Source: Acidovorax sp. Root219
GTDB lineage: Bacteria > Pseudomonadota > Gammaproteobacteria > Burkholderiales > Burkholderiaceae_C
Reading direction: 5' to 3'
DNA length: 64,000 nucleotides
Assembly (NCBI RefSeq): GCF_001428665.1
Contig: NZ_LMIJ01000001.1
Coordinates: 227,696-291,695 of the forward strand
The translations under genes were made by a program, and so were the position numbers. Under the pieces are notes generated by a model. That model saw only the letters and a program-made list of their open reading frames with translations. It did not search any database and was not told the origin of the DNA. Shown here piece by piece: positions 1 to 7,651 of the stretch (its first letter is position 1; each line of letters opens with the position of its first letter).

Positions 1-36
1 GGAAAAACAACAAGAGCAACCACAACCCGACCAAAG

Positions 37-978
37 CTACCTCCGCTGACGCGCCGGCTTCACCGCCGGCCCCTTGATCAACGGATCATCCAACACCTTC
101 AAAAGACACTCCCGCAACCAACGGTGCGCCGCATCCGCGCTGTACCGCGGATGCCACGCCATGCGCGTAGTGTCACTCTGCAACGGCAACGGCAACGCAA
201 AGACTTCAAGCTTCAGTGAAGGAGACATGCCCCGCGCCACCCGCTCAGGCACACAGGCCACCAGCTCCGACCGCGAAGCCGCGATCAGCGCCGCAAAGGC
301 ACTGGGCACCTGCAGCGCCACCAGGCGCGCCAGGCCCAGAACAGCCAGCGCATCGTCCAGCGTACTGGGCTCGCCAGGCCGCAGTGTCACGCCCACATGG
401 CGTACAGCGGCTAGGCGTGCGGGCGTGAGCGGCTTGGCCAGCAGCGGGTGGCCGGCGCGCGCAGCCCCCACCAGTGGCTGCTGCGACAGCTCCTGCCATT
501 CCACCTCGGGGTCGCGGCTGCGGAACACCCCCACGTCCAGGTCCACCCGCCCCTCGCGCAGGGCAGCGGGATCGCTGTGGCTCTCGGCCAGAAACTGCAG
601 GCTGGCCAACGGCATCTCCTGCGCGAGCGCCTGCGACAGCGCCGCGCCGTAGACCACCGCCATGCCCTCGGGCGCGCGCACCACAAAATGCCGTCGCACC
701 TGCGCCAGGCCGCCCGGCCCCTCGCCCGGCGACTGCAATGCGCGTGCCTGGGCCAGCAGTTGGCGCACGGGCTCGGCCAGCGCCAGGGCGCGCGGCGTGG
801 GCACCAACTGGCGGCCCGCGCGCACCAGGATGGCATCGCCGAACACCTCGCGGATGCGGGCCAGCGCATGGCTCATGGCCGGGGTGCTCAGGTGCACGCG
901 CTCGGCCGCCGCCGTCACGCTGCCGGTGGCCAGCAGCGCGTCGAGCGCGACAAGCAGGTTGAGGTCATAAATTTTCAT
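37..978 (-). CDS. LysR-family transcriptional regulator
   Basis: A 313-residue LysR-type regulator. The N-terminal winged helix-turn-helix (residues 1-65) begins MKIYDLNLLVALDALL and includes the recognition region around STPAMSHALARIREVFGD. A substrate-binding-like effector domain follows (about 95-300). The open frame extends upstream past the likely start, but that extension is antisense to the neighbouring promoter region, so the ATG at 978 fits the family. The gene is divergent from an MFS exporter that starts 68 bp away, and an inverted repeat lies in the gap, so it probably controls that exporter and itself. The inducer is unknown. Confidence 0.9.
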   Translation of the reverse strand: MKIYDLNLLVALDALLATGSVTAAAERVHLSTPAMSHALARIREVFGDAILVRAGRQLVPTPRALALAEPVRQLLAQARALQSPGEGPGGLAQVRRHFVVRAPEGMAVVYGAALSQALAQEMPLASLQFLAESHSDPAALREGRVDLDVGVFRSRDPEVEWQELSQQPLVGAARAGHPLLAKPLTPARLAAVRHVGVTLRPGEPSTLDDALAVLGLARLVALQVPSAFAALIAASRSELVACVPERVARGMSPSLKLEVFALPLPLQSDTTRMAWHPRYSADAAHRWLRECLLKVLDDPLIKGPAVKPARQRR

Positions 979-981
979 ACC

Positions 982-1009
982 GTGCAACTGTATGTTCAGA
1001 TCATTGCAC
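982..1009. promoter_or_regulatory. Inverted repeat in the LysR/MFS divergent promoter
   Basis: GTGCAA (982-987) and TTGCAC (1004-1009) form a perfect 6-bp inverted repeat 16 bp apart, between the LysR start and the MFS start. CTGTA (988-992) and TACAG (1012-1016) form a second pair partly inside it. The position and dyad fit a LysR binding site. This is inferred from position only. Confidence 0.45.
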
Positions 1010-1045
1010 TGTACAGAACCATGCAGCGCCGCGACACTGCCGGCC

Positions 1046-2539
1046 ATGACGACACCCAACCCCATGCCTGCCACGCAGCCACCTGAACTGGCCCAGCCCC
1101 GCACCACGGCCTTGCCCCTGCTCGCGCTGATGCTCATGCTGGTGCTGGCCGCGCTGGACCAGACCATCCTCTCCACCGCCCTGCCCTCCATCGCCCGCGA
1201 CATGCCCGGCAGCCTGCCGCCGGCCTGGACCTTCTCGGCCTACCTGTTGGCCGCGACGGTGGTGATTGCGCTGTATGGCCGCCTGGCCGACGTGCATGGC
1301 CGCAAGCCCATGCTGCTGCTGGCCATCGCCTTGTTCCTGCTGGGCTCGCTGGCCTGCGCGGCCAGCCAGAGCATGCTGCAGCTGGTGCTGGCGCGCGCGC
1401 TGCAGGGCGCGGGCGGCGGGGGGCTGATGACGTTGACCATGCTGACCGTGGCCGCCATGTTTCCGCTGGCAGAGCGCGGGCGCTACCAGTCCTTGCTGGG
1501 CGCGGTGTATGGCGTGGCCACCATGTTTGGCCCGCTCACGGGCGGCTGGCTCACCGAGCATCTGTCATGGCGTTGGGCCTTCGGGCTGAACGTGCCGCTG
1601 GCGCTGGTGGCGTTTGGTGTGCTGGCGGCCACGCTGCGCGGCCAAGCCAGGGGGCCGCGCACGCCGATCGACCACCTGGGCGCGGTGCTGCTCACCGCTG
1701 CACTGTGCAGCGCCCTGTTGATGACACAGCACGAGCGTCTGCAGTTGCCCGACTGGCTGTCGGCCGCCGTGCTGGGCACCGTGTGCGCGCTGTGCACTGT
1801 GGCCTTCCTGCTGCGCCAGCGCCGGGCCGCGCACCCGCTGGTGCCGCTGTCGCTGTTCAGCCGGCCGGTGTATGCGGCGGCGTCCGTGATAGGGATGGTC
1901 ACCGGCGTGGCGCTGTATGCCGCCGTGGTCTTCATGCCCGCCTACCTGCAGACCGCCCTGCACCTGGCGCCCACCACGGCCGCCTGGCACCTGCTGCCGC
2001 TGATGGCAGGGGTGACGGCCGCCGCCATCGGCAGCGGCCGCCTGCTGCGCGCCCGCGTGCCGGCCCGCAACCTGGGCATGGGCGCCAGCGCGCTGGTGGT
2101 GCTGGGCTTCGTGCTGCTGGCCGCCGCCATGCAGTGGGCGCCCGCGCAGCCGCTGGTGCTGTCGGCCTGCCTGCTGCCGCTGGGCATGGGCATCGGCCTG
2201 CTGTTCCCCATCATCACCATGGTCTCGCAGCGCGCATCGCCCGTGCAGCTCATGGGCATTGCCACCGCCGTGCCGGTCATGCTGCGCAGCCTGGGTGGTG
2301 CCGTGGGCGTGGCGCTGCTGACCACGCTGTTCGCCCAGGTGCTGCACACGCTGGTGGCCGGGCACCCCGAGGCCATGGCCAGTGCCGGCCCGCATGCGCT
2401 GCAGGCCGTATGGGCCTGTGCCGCCGCAGTCGCCGTGCTGGGCGTGGTAGCCTGCCGCTGGTTGCCCGATGCGCCAATGGAACAGCAGGCGCAGCCAGTG
2501 GTGAACGCCGGCCCCGCCGGCATCCGCGCTACCGCCTGA
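1046..2539 (+). CDS. MFS multidrug exporter, DHA2 (14-TM) type
   Basis: A 497-residue inner-membrane transporter of the major facilitator superfamily, probably a drug:H+ antiporter. The DHA2-typical motif LDQTILSTALPSIARDM lies in TM1 and motif A (GRLADVHGRKPML) follows TM2. About 14 hydrophobic segments run to residue 480. The ATG at 1046 was chosen because the first hydrophobic segment then begins about 30 residues in; an upstream ATG at 992 would add 18 residues from the regulatory region. It is divergent from a LysR regulator and ends 7 bp before the convergent SDR gene. The exported substrate cannot be told from sequence. Confidence 0.9.
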   Translation: MTTPNPMPATQPPELAQPRTTALPLLALMLMLVLAALDQTILSTALPSIARDMPGSLPPAWTFSAYLLAATVVIALYGRLADVHGRKPMLLLAIALFLLGSLACAASQSMLQLVLARALQGAGGGGLMTLTMLTVAAMFPLAERGRYQSLLGAVYGVATMFGPLTGGWLTEHLSWRWAFGLNVPLALVAFGVLAATLRGQARGPRTPIDHLGAVLLTAALCSALLMTQHERLQLPDWLSAAVLGTVCALCTVAFLLRQRRAAHPLVPLSLFSRPVYAAASVIGMVTGVALYAAVVFMPAYLQTALHLAPTTAAWHLLPLMAGVTAAAIGSGRLLRARVPARNLGMGASALVVLGFVLLAAAMQWAPAQPLVLSACLLPLGMGIGLLFPIITMVSQRASPVQLMGIATAVPVMLRSLGGAVGVALLTTLFAQVLHTLVAGHPEAMASAGPHALQAVWACAAAVAVLGVVACRWLPDAPMEQQAQPVVNAGPAGIRATA

Positions 2540-2546
2540 GCCAGGA

Positions 2547-3251
2547 TCAGAGCGAGCGCGTCAGCCCTCCATCCACGCGCAGGTTCTGGCCGGTGATGTA
2601 AGCCCCGCCCTCCGACGCGAGGAAGGCGATGGTGGCGGCAATCTCGGCGCTCTTGCCGTAGCGGCCCAGGGGCACGGTCTGGCGGCGCTCTTCCGTGGCC
2701 GGCAGGCTGTCGATCCAGCCGGGCAGCACATTGTTCATGCGGATGTTGTCCTTGGCGTAGCTGTCGGTGAACAGCTTGGTGAAGGCCGCCAGCCCGGCAC
2801 GGAACACCGCCGAGGTCGGGAACATCGCGCTCGGCTCGAAGGCCCAGGCGGTGGAGATGTTGATGATGCTGCCCCCGCCCTGCTTTTGCATGTGGGGCAC
2901 GACCAGGCGCGTCGGGCGGATCACGTTGAGCAGGTAGACGTCCATGCCCACGTGCCATTGCTCGTCCGTCAGCTCCAGCACCGGGGCGCGCGGGCCATGG
3001 CCGGCACTGTTGACCAGCACGTCGATGCGGCCCCAGCGGGCCACCGCCTGGTCCACCAGCCGGGTGAGGTCCTCCACGGACTGGTTGGAGCCGGTCACGC
3101 CCAGGCCGCCCAGTTCGGCGGCCAGTGCCTCGCCCTTGCCCGACGAGGACAGGATGCCTACCTTGTAGCCATCGGCCGCCAGCTTGCGCGCCGCCGCCGC
3201 GCCCATGCCGCTGCCGCCGGCGGTGATGAGGGCCACTTTTTCTACTGCCAT
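2547..3251 (-). CDS. SDR-family protein with degenerate catalytic motif
   Basis: A 234-residue short-chain dehydrogenase/reductase fold. The Rossmann nucleotide motif is TAGGSGMG (residues 10-17), followed by NSAGHGPRAP (NAG-like motif) and the catalytic-region serine in NISTAW. Where classical SDRs have YxxxK, the sequence reads SAVFR within FPTSAVFRAGLAAF, so both the catalytic Tyr and Lys are replaced. The C-terminus (ITGQNLRVDGGLTRSL) is typical of the family. GGAG lies just upstream of the ATG. It may still bind a nucleotide or act through other residues; I cannot assign a substrate. An operator-like dyad lies about 115 bp upstream. Confidence 0.85.
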   Translation of the reverse strand: MAVEKVALITAGGSGMGAAAARKLAADGYKVGILSSSGKGEALAAELGGLGVTGSNQSVEDLTRLVDQAVARWGRIDVLVNSAGHGPRAPVLELTDEQWHVGMDVYLLNVIRPTRLVVPHMQKQGGGSIINISTAWAFEPSAMFPTSAVFRAGLAAFTKLFTDSYAKDNIRMNNVLPGWIDSLPATEERRQTVPLGRYGKSAEIAATIAFLASEGGAYITGQNLRVDGGLTRSL

Positions 3252-3363
3252 GCGTGATTCTCCTGTGCGTTATTTGGCAGATCCCTCACCACGGTGTCGC
3301 AATGAGATTTCTTCCGCCAAAGAATAGCATTCAGAACACGCTGCCCGGTGTAGCGGCAGCAGC

Positions 3364-3377
3364 ATCTACCTGTAGAT
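3364..3377. promoter_or_regulatory. Palindromic operator-like site upstream of the SDR gene
   Basis: ATCTAC (3364-3369) and GTAGAT (3372-3377) form a perfect dyad separated by CT. Read on the minus strand, the core is TACAGGTA, the same core as the palindrome at 11512-11527 in front of a second SDR gene. It lies about 115 bp upstream of the SDR start. The cognate regulator is not identified; TetR-like or XRE-like binding would fit. Confidence 0.45.
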
Positions 3378-3470
3378 AAAGTACACCGGAGACAGGTGGA
3401 AGGTGCCGGATCGGATCGCTGAAAAAGCGACGTGGCGCACTGCGTGCACCGTGCGATGCCTCGAGCCGCA

Positions 3471-3674
3471 TCAGCGCGGGTCTTGCGCGCCCAGCAGTGC
3501 AACAACCAGCACCCGGCCGTACCTCTTGAGTGCAAGCACCGACAGCACCAACGTGAGTTCCGGCACGCCGATCCAGGGTGCGACCATGCCCAGCAGAGAC
3601 ACAGGCAGCTGAACGAACCCGATGACGGCATACAACCGACGGATAGCCGCTGAGGAAAAACGTTGGCAGCGCAT
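3471..3674 (-). CDS. Possible small membrane protein (hypothetical)
   Basis: A 67-codon frame beginning MRCQRFSSAAIRR, with two hydrophobic stretches (YAVIGFVQLPVSLLGMVAPW and a second around LTLVLSVLAL) and a basic stretch before the first. AGGAA lies about 9 nt before this ATG; an alternative ATG is at 3683. No family is recognised. It could be a real orphan gene, a remnant, or chance. It sits just upstream (in its own direction) of the SDR gene. Confidence 0.3.
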   Translation of the reverse strand: MRCQRFSSAAIRRLYAVIGFVQLPVSLLGMVAPWIGVPELTLVLSVLALKRYGRVLVVALLGAQDPR

Positions 3675-3783
3675 GTGGAGCATTTCCTGAATCCAATGCA
3701 CCAGCTGCGGCGTGACCCGCGCGCCGGCTTCTGGAGCTGCACGTGCGCAGGTTCTTCGACCTGCCGGCGAGAACCCGGGCATG

Positions 3784-3806
3784 AAAAAAGGGCCCGCAGG
3801 CCCCTT
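3784..3806 (-). terminator. Rho-independent terminator of the malonate operon
   Basis: On the minus strand an AAGGGGCC/GGGCCCTT hairpin with one mismatch and a 3-nt loop is followed by a run of Ts. It lies 44 bp past the matB stop codon. Confidence 0.7.
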
Positions 3807-3849
3807 CTCGATCGCGCACGGCAGCGGCGGCTGCGCCGCCAACACCCCT

Positions 3850-5412
3850 TCAGGCGAACAAGCCCCTGTGCTGATCGCGCAGCAGGTTTTTCTGCACCTT
3901 GCCCATGGTGTTGCGCGGCAGTTCGTCGGCCACGAAGCAGCGCTTGGGGATCTTGAAGTTGGCCAACTGCGACTTGAGATGCGCCACGATGGCCTCGCCG
4001 TCGAGCTTGGCACCGGGCTTGGCGATGACCACAGCCACGCCCACCTCGCCGAAGTCCGGGTGGGGCACGCCCACCAGGGCGCTTTCGGCCACGCCGGGCA
4101 TGTCGTTGATGTAGCCCTCGATCTCGGCCGGGTAGACGTTGTAGCCGCCGCTGATGATCAGGTCCTTGCTGCGGCCGACGATGCTCACGTAGCCGCGCTC
4201 ATCGACCTTGCCCACGTCGCCGGTCTTGAACCAGCCGTCAGACGTGAACTCCTCGGCCGTCTTCTCGGGCATGCGCCAGTAGCCCTTGAAGACGTTGGGG
4301 CCCTTGACCTGGATGGCACCGATCTCGCCCACGGGCAGGCCCTTGTTCGCATCGTCCACTACGCGCAGGCCCACGCCGGGCAGCGGAAAGCCCACCGTGG
4401 CACCGCGCCGCTCGGTCTGGTCCTGGTGGCGCTTGTCAGCCGCATAGGGGTTGGAGGTGAGCATGATGGTCTCGCTCATGCCGTAGCGCTCCAGGATGGT
4501 GTGGCCGGTGCGCTGCTGCCATTCGTTGAAGGTTTCGATCAAGAGCGGCGCCGAGCCCGCGACGAACAGGCGCATGTTCTTCGCGGTCTCTTTGGTGAGC
4601 CCCGGCTCGGCCAGCAGGCGCACGTAGAGCGTGGGCACACCCATGAAGACGGTGGCGCGCGGCATGGCGGCGAGCACGGCCTTGGGGTCGAATTTGCTGA
4701 ACCAGATCATCTTGCTGCCGTTGATCAGCGCACCGTGCATGGCCACGAACAGGCCGTGCACGTGAAAGATGGGCAGCGCGTGGATCAGCACGTCACCAGG
4801 CTTCCAGCCCCAGTAGTCCTTGAGCACTTCGGCGTTGGACTGCAGGTTGCCGTGCGTGAGCATGGCGCCCTTGCTGCGGCCCGTGGTGCCGCTGGTGTAG
4901 AGGATGGCGGCCAGGTCGTCGGCCGAGCGCGGCACGGGCGTGTGCTCGTCACCATGGTGCGCGGCGCGATCCAGCAGGCTGCCCGTGCGGTCGTCGCCCA
5001 GGGTGAAGACATGCTGCGTGCCCTGGGTGAAGGCGATCTTGCTCACCCAGCCGAAGTTGCCGGGCGTGCAGACCACCACGGAAGGCTCGGCGTTGCCGAT
5101 GAAGTACTCGATCTCGGCGCTCTGGTAGGCGGTGTTGAGCGGCAGGAACACGTAGCCCGCGCGCAAGGTGGCAAGGTACAGCAGCAGCGCTTCGACCGAT
5201 TTCTCGACCTGCACGGCCACGCGGCTGCCCTCGGGCAGCTTGAGCGACACCAGCAGGTTGGCGATGCGGGCGCTGGCGCGGTCCAGGTCGCTCCAGCTGT
5301 AGAGCAGCGGCCGGCCATCGGCGGTGGAGGTCTCCACCGCCGTGCTGGCCAGGTCGGCGGGGAAGGCGGCGCGCAGGGCGCTGAACAGGTTTTGCTGAGG
5401 GGTGGAACTCAT
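3850..5412 (-). CDS. matB: Malonyl-CoA synthetase (acyl-CoA ligase)
   Basis: A 520-residue AMP-forming acyl-CoA ligase that probably activates malonate with ATP and CoA to malonyl-CoA. Motifs include the P-loop LYTSGTTGRSKGAM, ERYGMSET (acyl-adenylate motif), GWFKTGDVG, the hinge GRSKDLIISGGYNVYP, and the C-terminal catalytic lysine in PRNTMGKVQK. The ATG at 5412 was preferred over an upstream one at 5451, which would overlap the preceding gene. It is last in the operon, 35 bp after the enoyl-CoA hydratase gene. The malonate assignment rests on family resemblance plus malonyl-CoA decarboxylase in the same operon; methylmalonate is possible. Confidence 0.88.
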   Translation of the reverse strand: MSSTPQQNLFSALRAAFPADLASTAVETSTADGRPLLYSWSDLDRASARIANLLVSLKLPEGSRVAVQVEKSVEALLLYLATLRAGYVFLPLNTAYQSAEIEYFIGNAEPSVVVCTPGNFGWVSKIAFTQGTQHVFTLGDDRTGSLLDRAAHHGDEHTPVPRSADDLAAILYTSGTTGRSKGAMLTHGNLQSNAEVLKDYWGWKPGDVLIHALPIFHVHGLFVAMHGALINGSKMIWFSKFDPKAVLAAMPRATVFMGVPTLYVRLLAEPGLTKETAKNMRLFVAGSAPLLIETFNEWQQRTGHTILERYGMSETIMLTSNPYAADKRHQDQTERRGATVGFPLPGVGLRVVDDANKGLPVGEIGAIQVKGPNVFKGYWRMPEKTAEEFTSDGWFKTGDVGKVDERGYVSIVGRSKDLIISGGYNVYPAEIEGYINDMPGVAESALVGVPHPDFGEVGVAVVIAKPGAKLDGEAIVAHLKSQLANFKIPKRCFVADELPRNTMGKVQKNLLRDQHRGLFA

Positions 5413-5447
5413 GGTGCGGTCATCCGTATAGGCAACAAAGCGGCGGT

Positions 5448-6296
5448 TCAAAACACAGGGGGGCGTTTTTCGAGAAAGGCGGTGATGCCTTCGCGGTGCT
5501 CGGCGCTGTCCGCATAGGCATAGGGGTCTGTGGCATGGTGGTGGCTGGAAGAAGCAGGGTGGTGCTGCGACGGGTCGATGGACAGCGGCGCTTTCAGCGC
5601 ACGCAGGGTCTGCTTGTTCAAGCGTGCGGCCCCTGGCGCCAGCGCCGCAATGCGGCAGGCGCTGGCCAGGGCCTCGGCGCGGGCCTCTTCGGCATCGGCC
5701 ACCACGCGGCTCAGAAAGCCACGCGCGAACATCTCGTCAGCGCCAAAGGTCGCGGCTTCCAGCAACATCTGGCGCGCGGTGACCTCGCCCACGGCACCGG
5801 CCACCAACTGCGCCTCGCGCGGCGCCATGGGAAAGCCCAGGCGCGCGATGGGTGCGCCAAAGCGCGCCGCCGCATGGGCCACGCGCACATCGCAGCAGCT
5901 GGCGATCTCCACGCCCGCACCCATGCAGGCGCCGGCGATGTGGGCGACGATGGGCACGTCGCAGTCGAGCATGGCCGAGAGCCCGCCCCAGACGTCGCCC
6001 TCGTGGAATTCCCGCAGCGCCGCCGCGTCGAAGCGAAAGCCCGGGTACTCGGAGATATCGCCCCCCGCGCAGAAGGCTGCGCCCTCGCCTTCGATCAGCA
6101 CGCAGCGCACATCGTGGCTGCGCTGGATGTCCTTGAACACAGCGCGCAGCTGCTGCCACATGGCGCGCGACATGGCGTTGAGCCGGCCGGTGTGGCACAG
6201 CGCGACTTGCACCACGCCAGCATCGCCGGCCGCGCCGGGTGCGCGCGCCGCGACTACCTGCGCCGCTGTCATCGCTGCTGATACAACTGCCTGCAT
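5448..6296 (-). CDS. Enoyl-CoA hydratase/isomerase (crotonase) family protein
   Basis: A 282-residue crotonase-fold protein. The oxyanion-hole segments are GEGAAFCAGGDISEY (about 70-84) and HIAGACMGAGVEIASCCD (about 116-133). The usual catalytic Glu regions are not clearly canonical, so hydratase, decarboxylase or thioesterase chemistry are all open. A His/Ser-rich insert (HHPASSSHHHATD) precedes the C-terminal HREGITAFLEKRPPVF typical of the family. It lies between the Bug receptor gene and matB in the malonate operon, which suggests a role on a malonyl-type CoA ester or a side product. Confidence 0.85.
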   Translation of the reverse strand: MQAVVSAAMTAAQVVAARAPGAAGDAGVVQVALCHTGRLNAMSRAMWQQLRAVFKDIQRSHDVRCVLIEGEGAAFCAGGDISEYPGFRFDAAALREFHEGDVWGGLSAMLDCDVPIVAHIAGACMGAGVEIASCCDVRVAHAAARFGAPIARLGFPMAPREAQLVAGAVGEVTARQMLLEAATFGADEMFARGFLSRVVADAEEARAEALASACRIAALAPGAARLNKQTLRALKAPLSIDPSQHHPASSSHHHATDPYAYADSAEHREGITAFLEKRPPVF

Positions 6297-6494
6297 ATTG
6301 CCTTTCCCTGCTCGCCGCTAATTGGGGGGCGTTCAGAAGGTGTGAATGGACCCGGCGTGTCCGAGCAGGCCGCCACAACGCGTGCGATCTAGGCGCAAAG
6401 CACAGCCATAGCGCGGGCTATGGCGAGCATTTGCAACGACGAGCGCGCGTGTTTTGGAGGCATGAGCGGGCATGGCGGGTTCGTTCACACCTTC

Positions 6495-7490
6495 TTAGTC
6501 GAGCTTGGCGCCCGAGGCCTTGACCACCGTGGCCCAGCGCTTGACTTCGCTGCTGACCATGGCGCCGAACTGCTGCGGAGTCAGGGTGCCGTAGTCGGCA
6601 CCGTTGCTGGCCCAGATGGTCTTGATCTCGTCGGCCGTGCCGACGCGCTTGACCTCTTCCACAATGCGCGCCTGGATGTCGGCCGGCGTGCCCTTGGGCG
6701 CCCACAGGCCATACCAGGTGGTCACGGTGTAATCGGGCAGGCCCACCTCGGCGGCGCAGGGCACGTCGGGGAAGGCCGGGTTGCGCTTGCTGCCCGAGAC
6801 CATCAGCGCCTTGATGCGGCCGCTCTTGATGTGCGTGGCCGAGGAGCCCAGGCCGTCGAACATCATGTCCACATTGCCCGCGATCAGATCCTGCAGGGCC
6901 GGGCCCGCGCCGCGGTAGGGGATGTGGGTGATGAAGGTGCCCGTTTGCTGCTTGAACAGCTCGCCCGCCAGGTGGTGCGAGGTGCCGGCACCGGCCGAGC
7001 CGTAGTTGAGCTTGGCGGGGTTGCGCTTGACGTGGTCGATGAACTGCTGGAAGTTGGCCACCGGTACGGCCTTGGGGTTGACCACCACCACCTGGGGCAC
7101 GTTGGCCAGCAGGGCCAGGGGGATGAAGTCCTTCTCGATGTCGTAGTCGAGCTTGGGGTACATCGACGGGGCGATGGCATGGTGCACGGCGCCCATGAAC
7201 AGGGTGTAGCCATCGGGCGCGCCCTTGGCCGCGTAGCTGGCGCCCACGGTACCGCCGGCGCCGCCCCGGTTGTCGATGACCAGGGTCTTGCCCGTGGTCT
7301 TGGAGAACTGCGCCGCCAGCGGGCGCGCAAACGCATCGGTGCCGCCACCGGCCGGGAACGGCACCACCAGGTTCACCGGCTTGCTCGGCCATGCGGACGC
7401 CTGGGCCCAGCTGCTGCCACAGGCCAGTGCGGTGGCCGCAGCAGCGGCACCGCGCAGCACGTCGCGGCGCTGCAGGTCGTTGTCTTTCAT
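6495..7490 (-). CDS. Bug/TctC-family periplasmic carboxylate receptor
   Basis: A 331-residue tripartite-tricarboxylate-transporter-type receptor. The N-terminus has RRDVLRGAAAAATALA followed by ASAWPSKPVNLVVPFPAGGGTDAFAR, the usual signal peptide and first strand of Bug proteins; the RR hints at Tat export. Later family hallmarks include NYGSAGAGTSHHLAGELF and PYRGAGPALQDL. AGGAGA precedes the ATG at 7490, which decides the start. It sits between malonyl-CoA decarboxylase and the enoyl-CoA hydratase, so malonate or a related dicarboxylate is the likely ligand. No TctA/TctB membrane partners are in the window. Confidence 0.9.
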   Translation of the reverse strand: MKDNDLQRRDVLRGAAAAATALACGSSWAQASAWPSKPVNLVVPFPAGGGTDAFARPLAAQFSKTTGKTLVIDNRGGAGGTVGASYAAKGAPDGYTLFMGAVHHAIAPSMYPKLDYDIEKDFIPLALLANVPQVVVVNPKAVPVANFQQFIDHVKRNPAKLNYGSAGAGTSHHLAGELFKQQTGTFITHIPYRGAGPALQDLIAGNVDMMFDGLGSSATHIKSGRIKALMVSGSKRNPAFPDVPCAAEVGLPDYTVTTWYGLWAPKGTPADIQARIVEEVKRVGTADEIKTIWASNGADYGTLTPQQFGAMVSSEVKRWATVVKASGAKLD

Positions 7491-7651
7491 CTTGTCTCCT
7501 GTCTTATAAAAATAGAAATAAAAGGTCCAACACAACAAAAGGCGCATGGTAGCGCCGCCTCACGACACGGGTGTCACCGATGCACACCACGGCCCCAGGG
7601 GTTACGGGTTACCCCTCTGGACGCGGCACGCAGGGGCGGTAACGCCGCGAT

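Larger units (their letters stand above)
3252..3849. other. 598-bp interval with little coding support
   Basis: Between the SDR start and the end of matB. It holds the palindrome at 3364-3377, a possible small membrane ORF at 3471-3674 on the minus strand, and the matB terminator hairpin at 3784-3806. Otherwise I see no gene. Confidence 0.6.
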
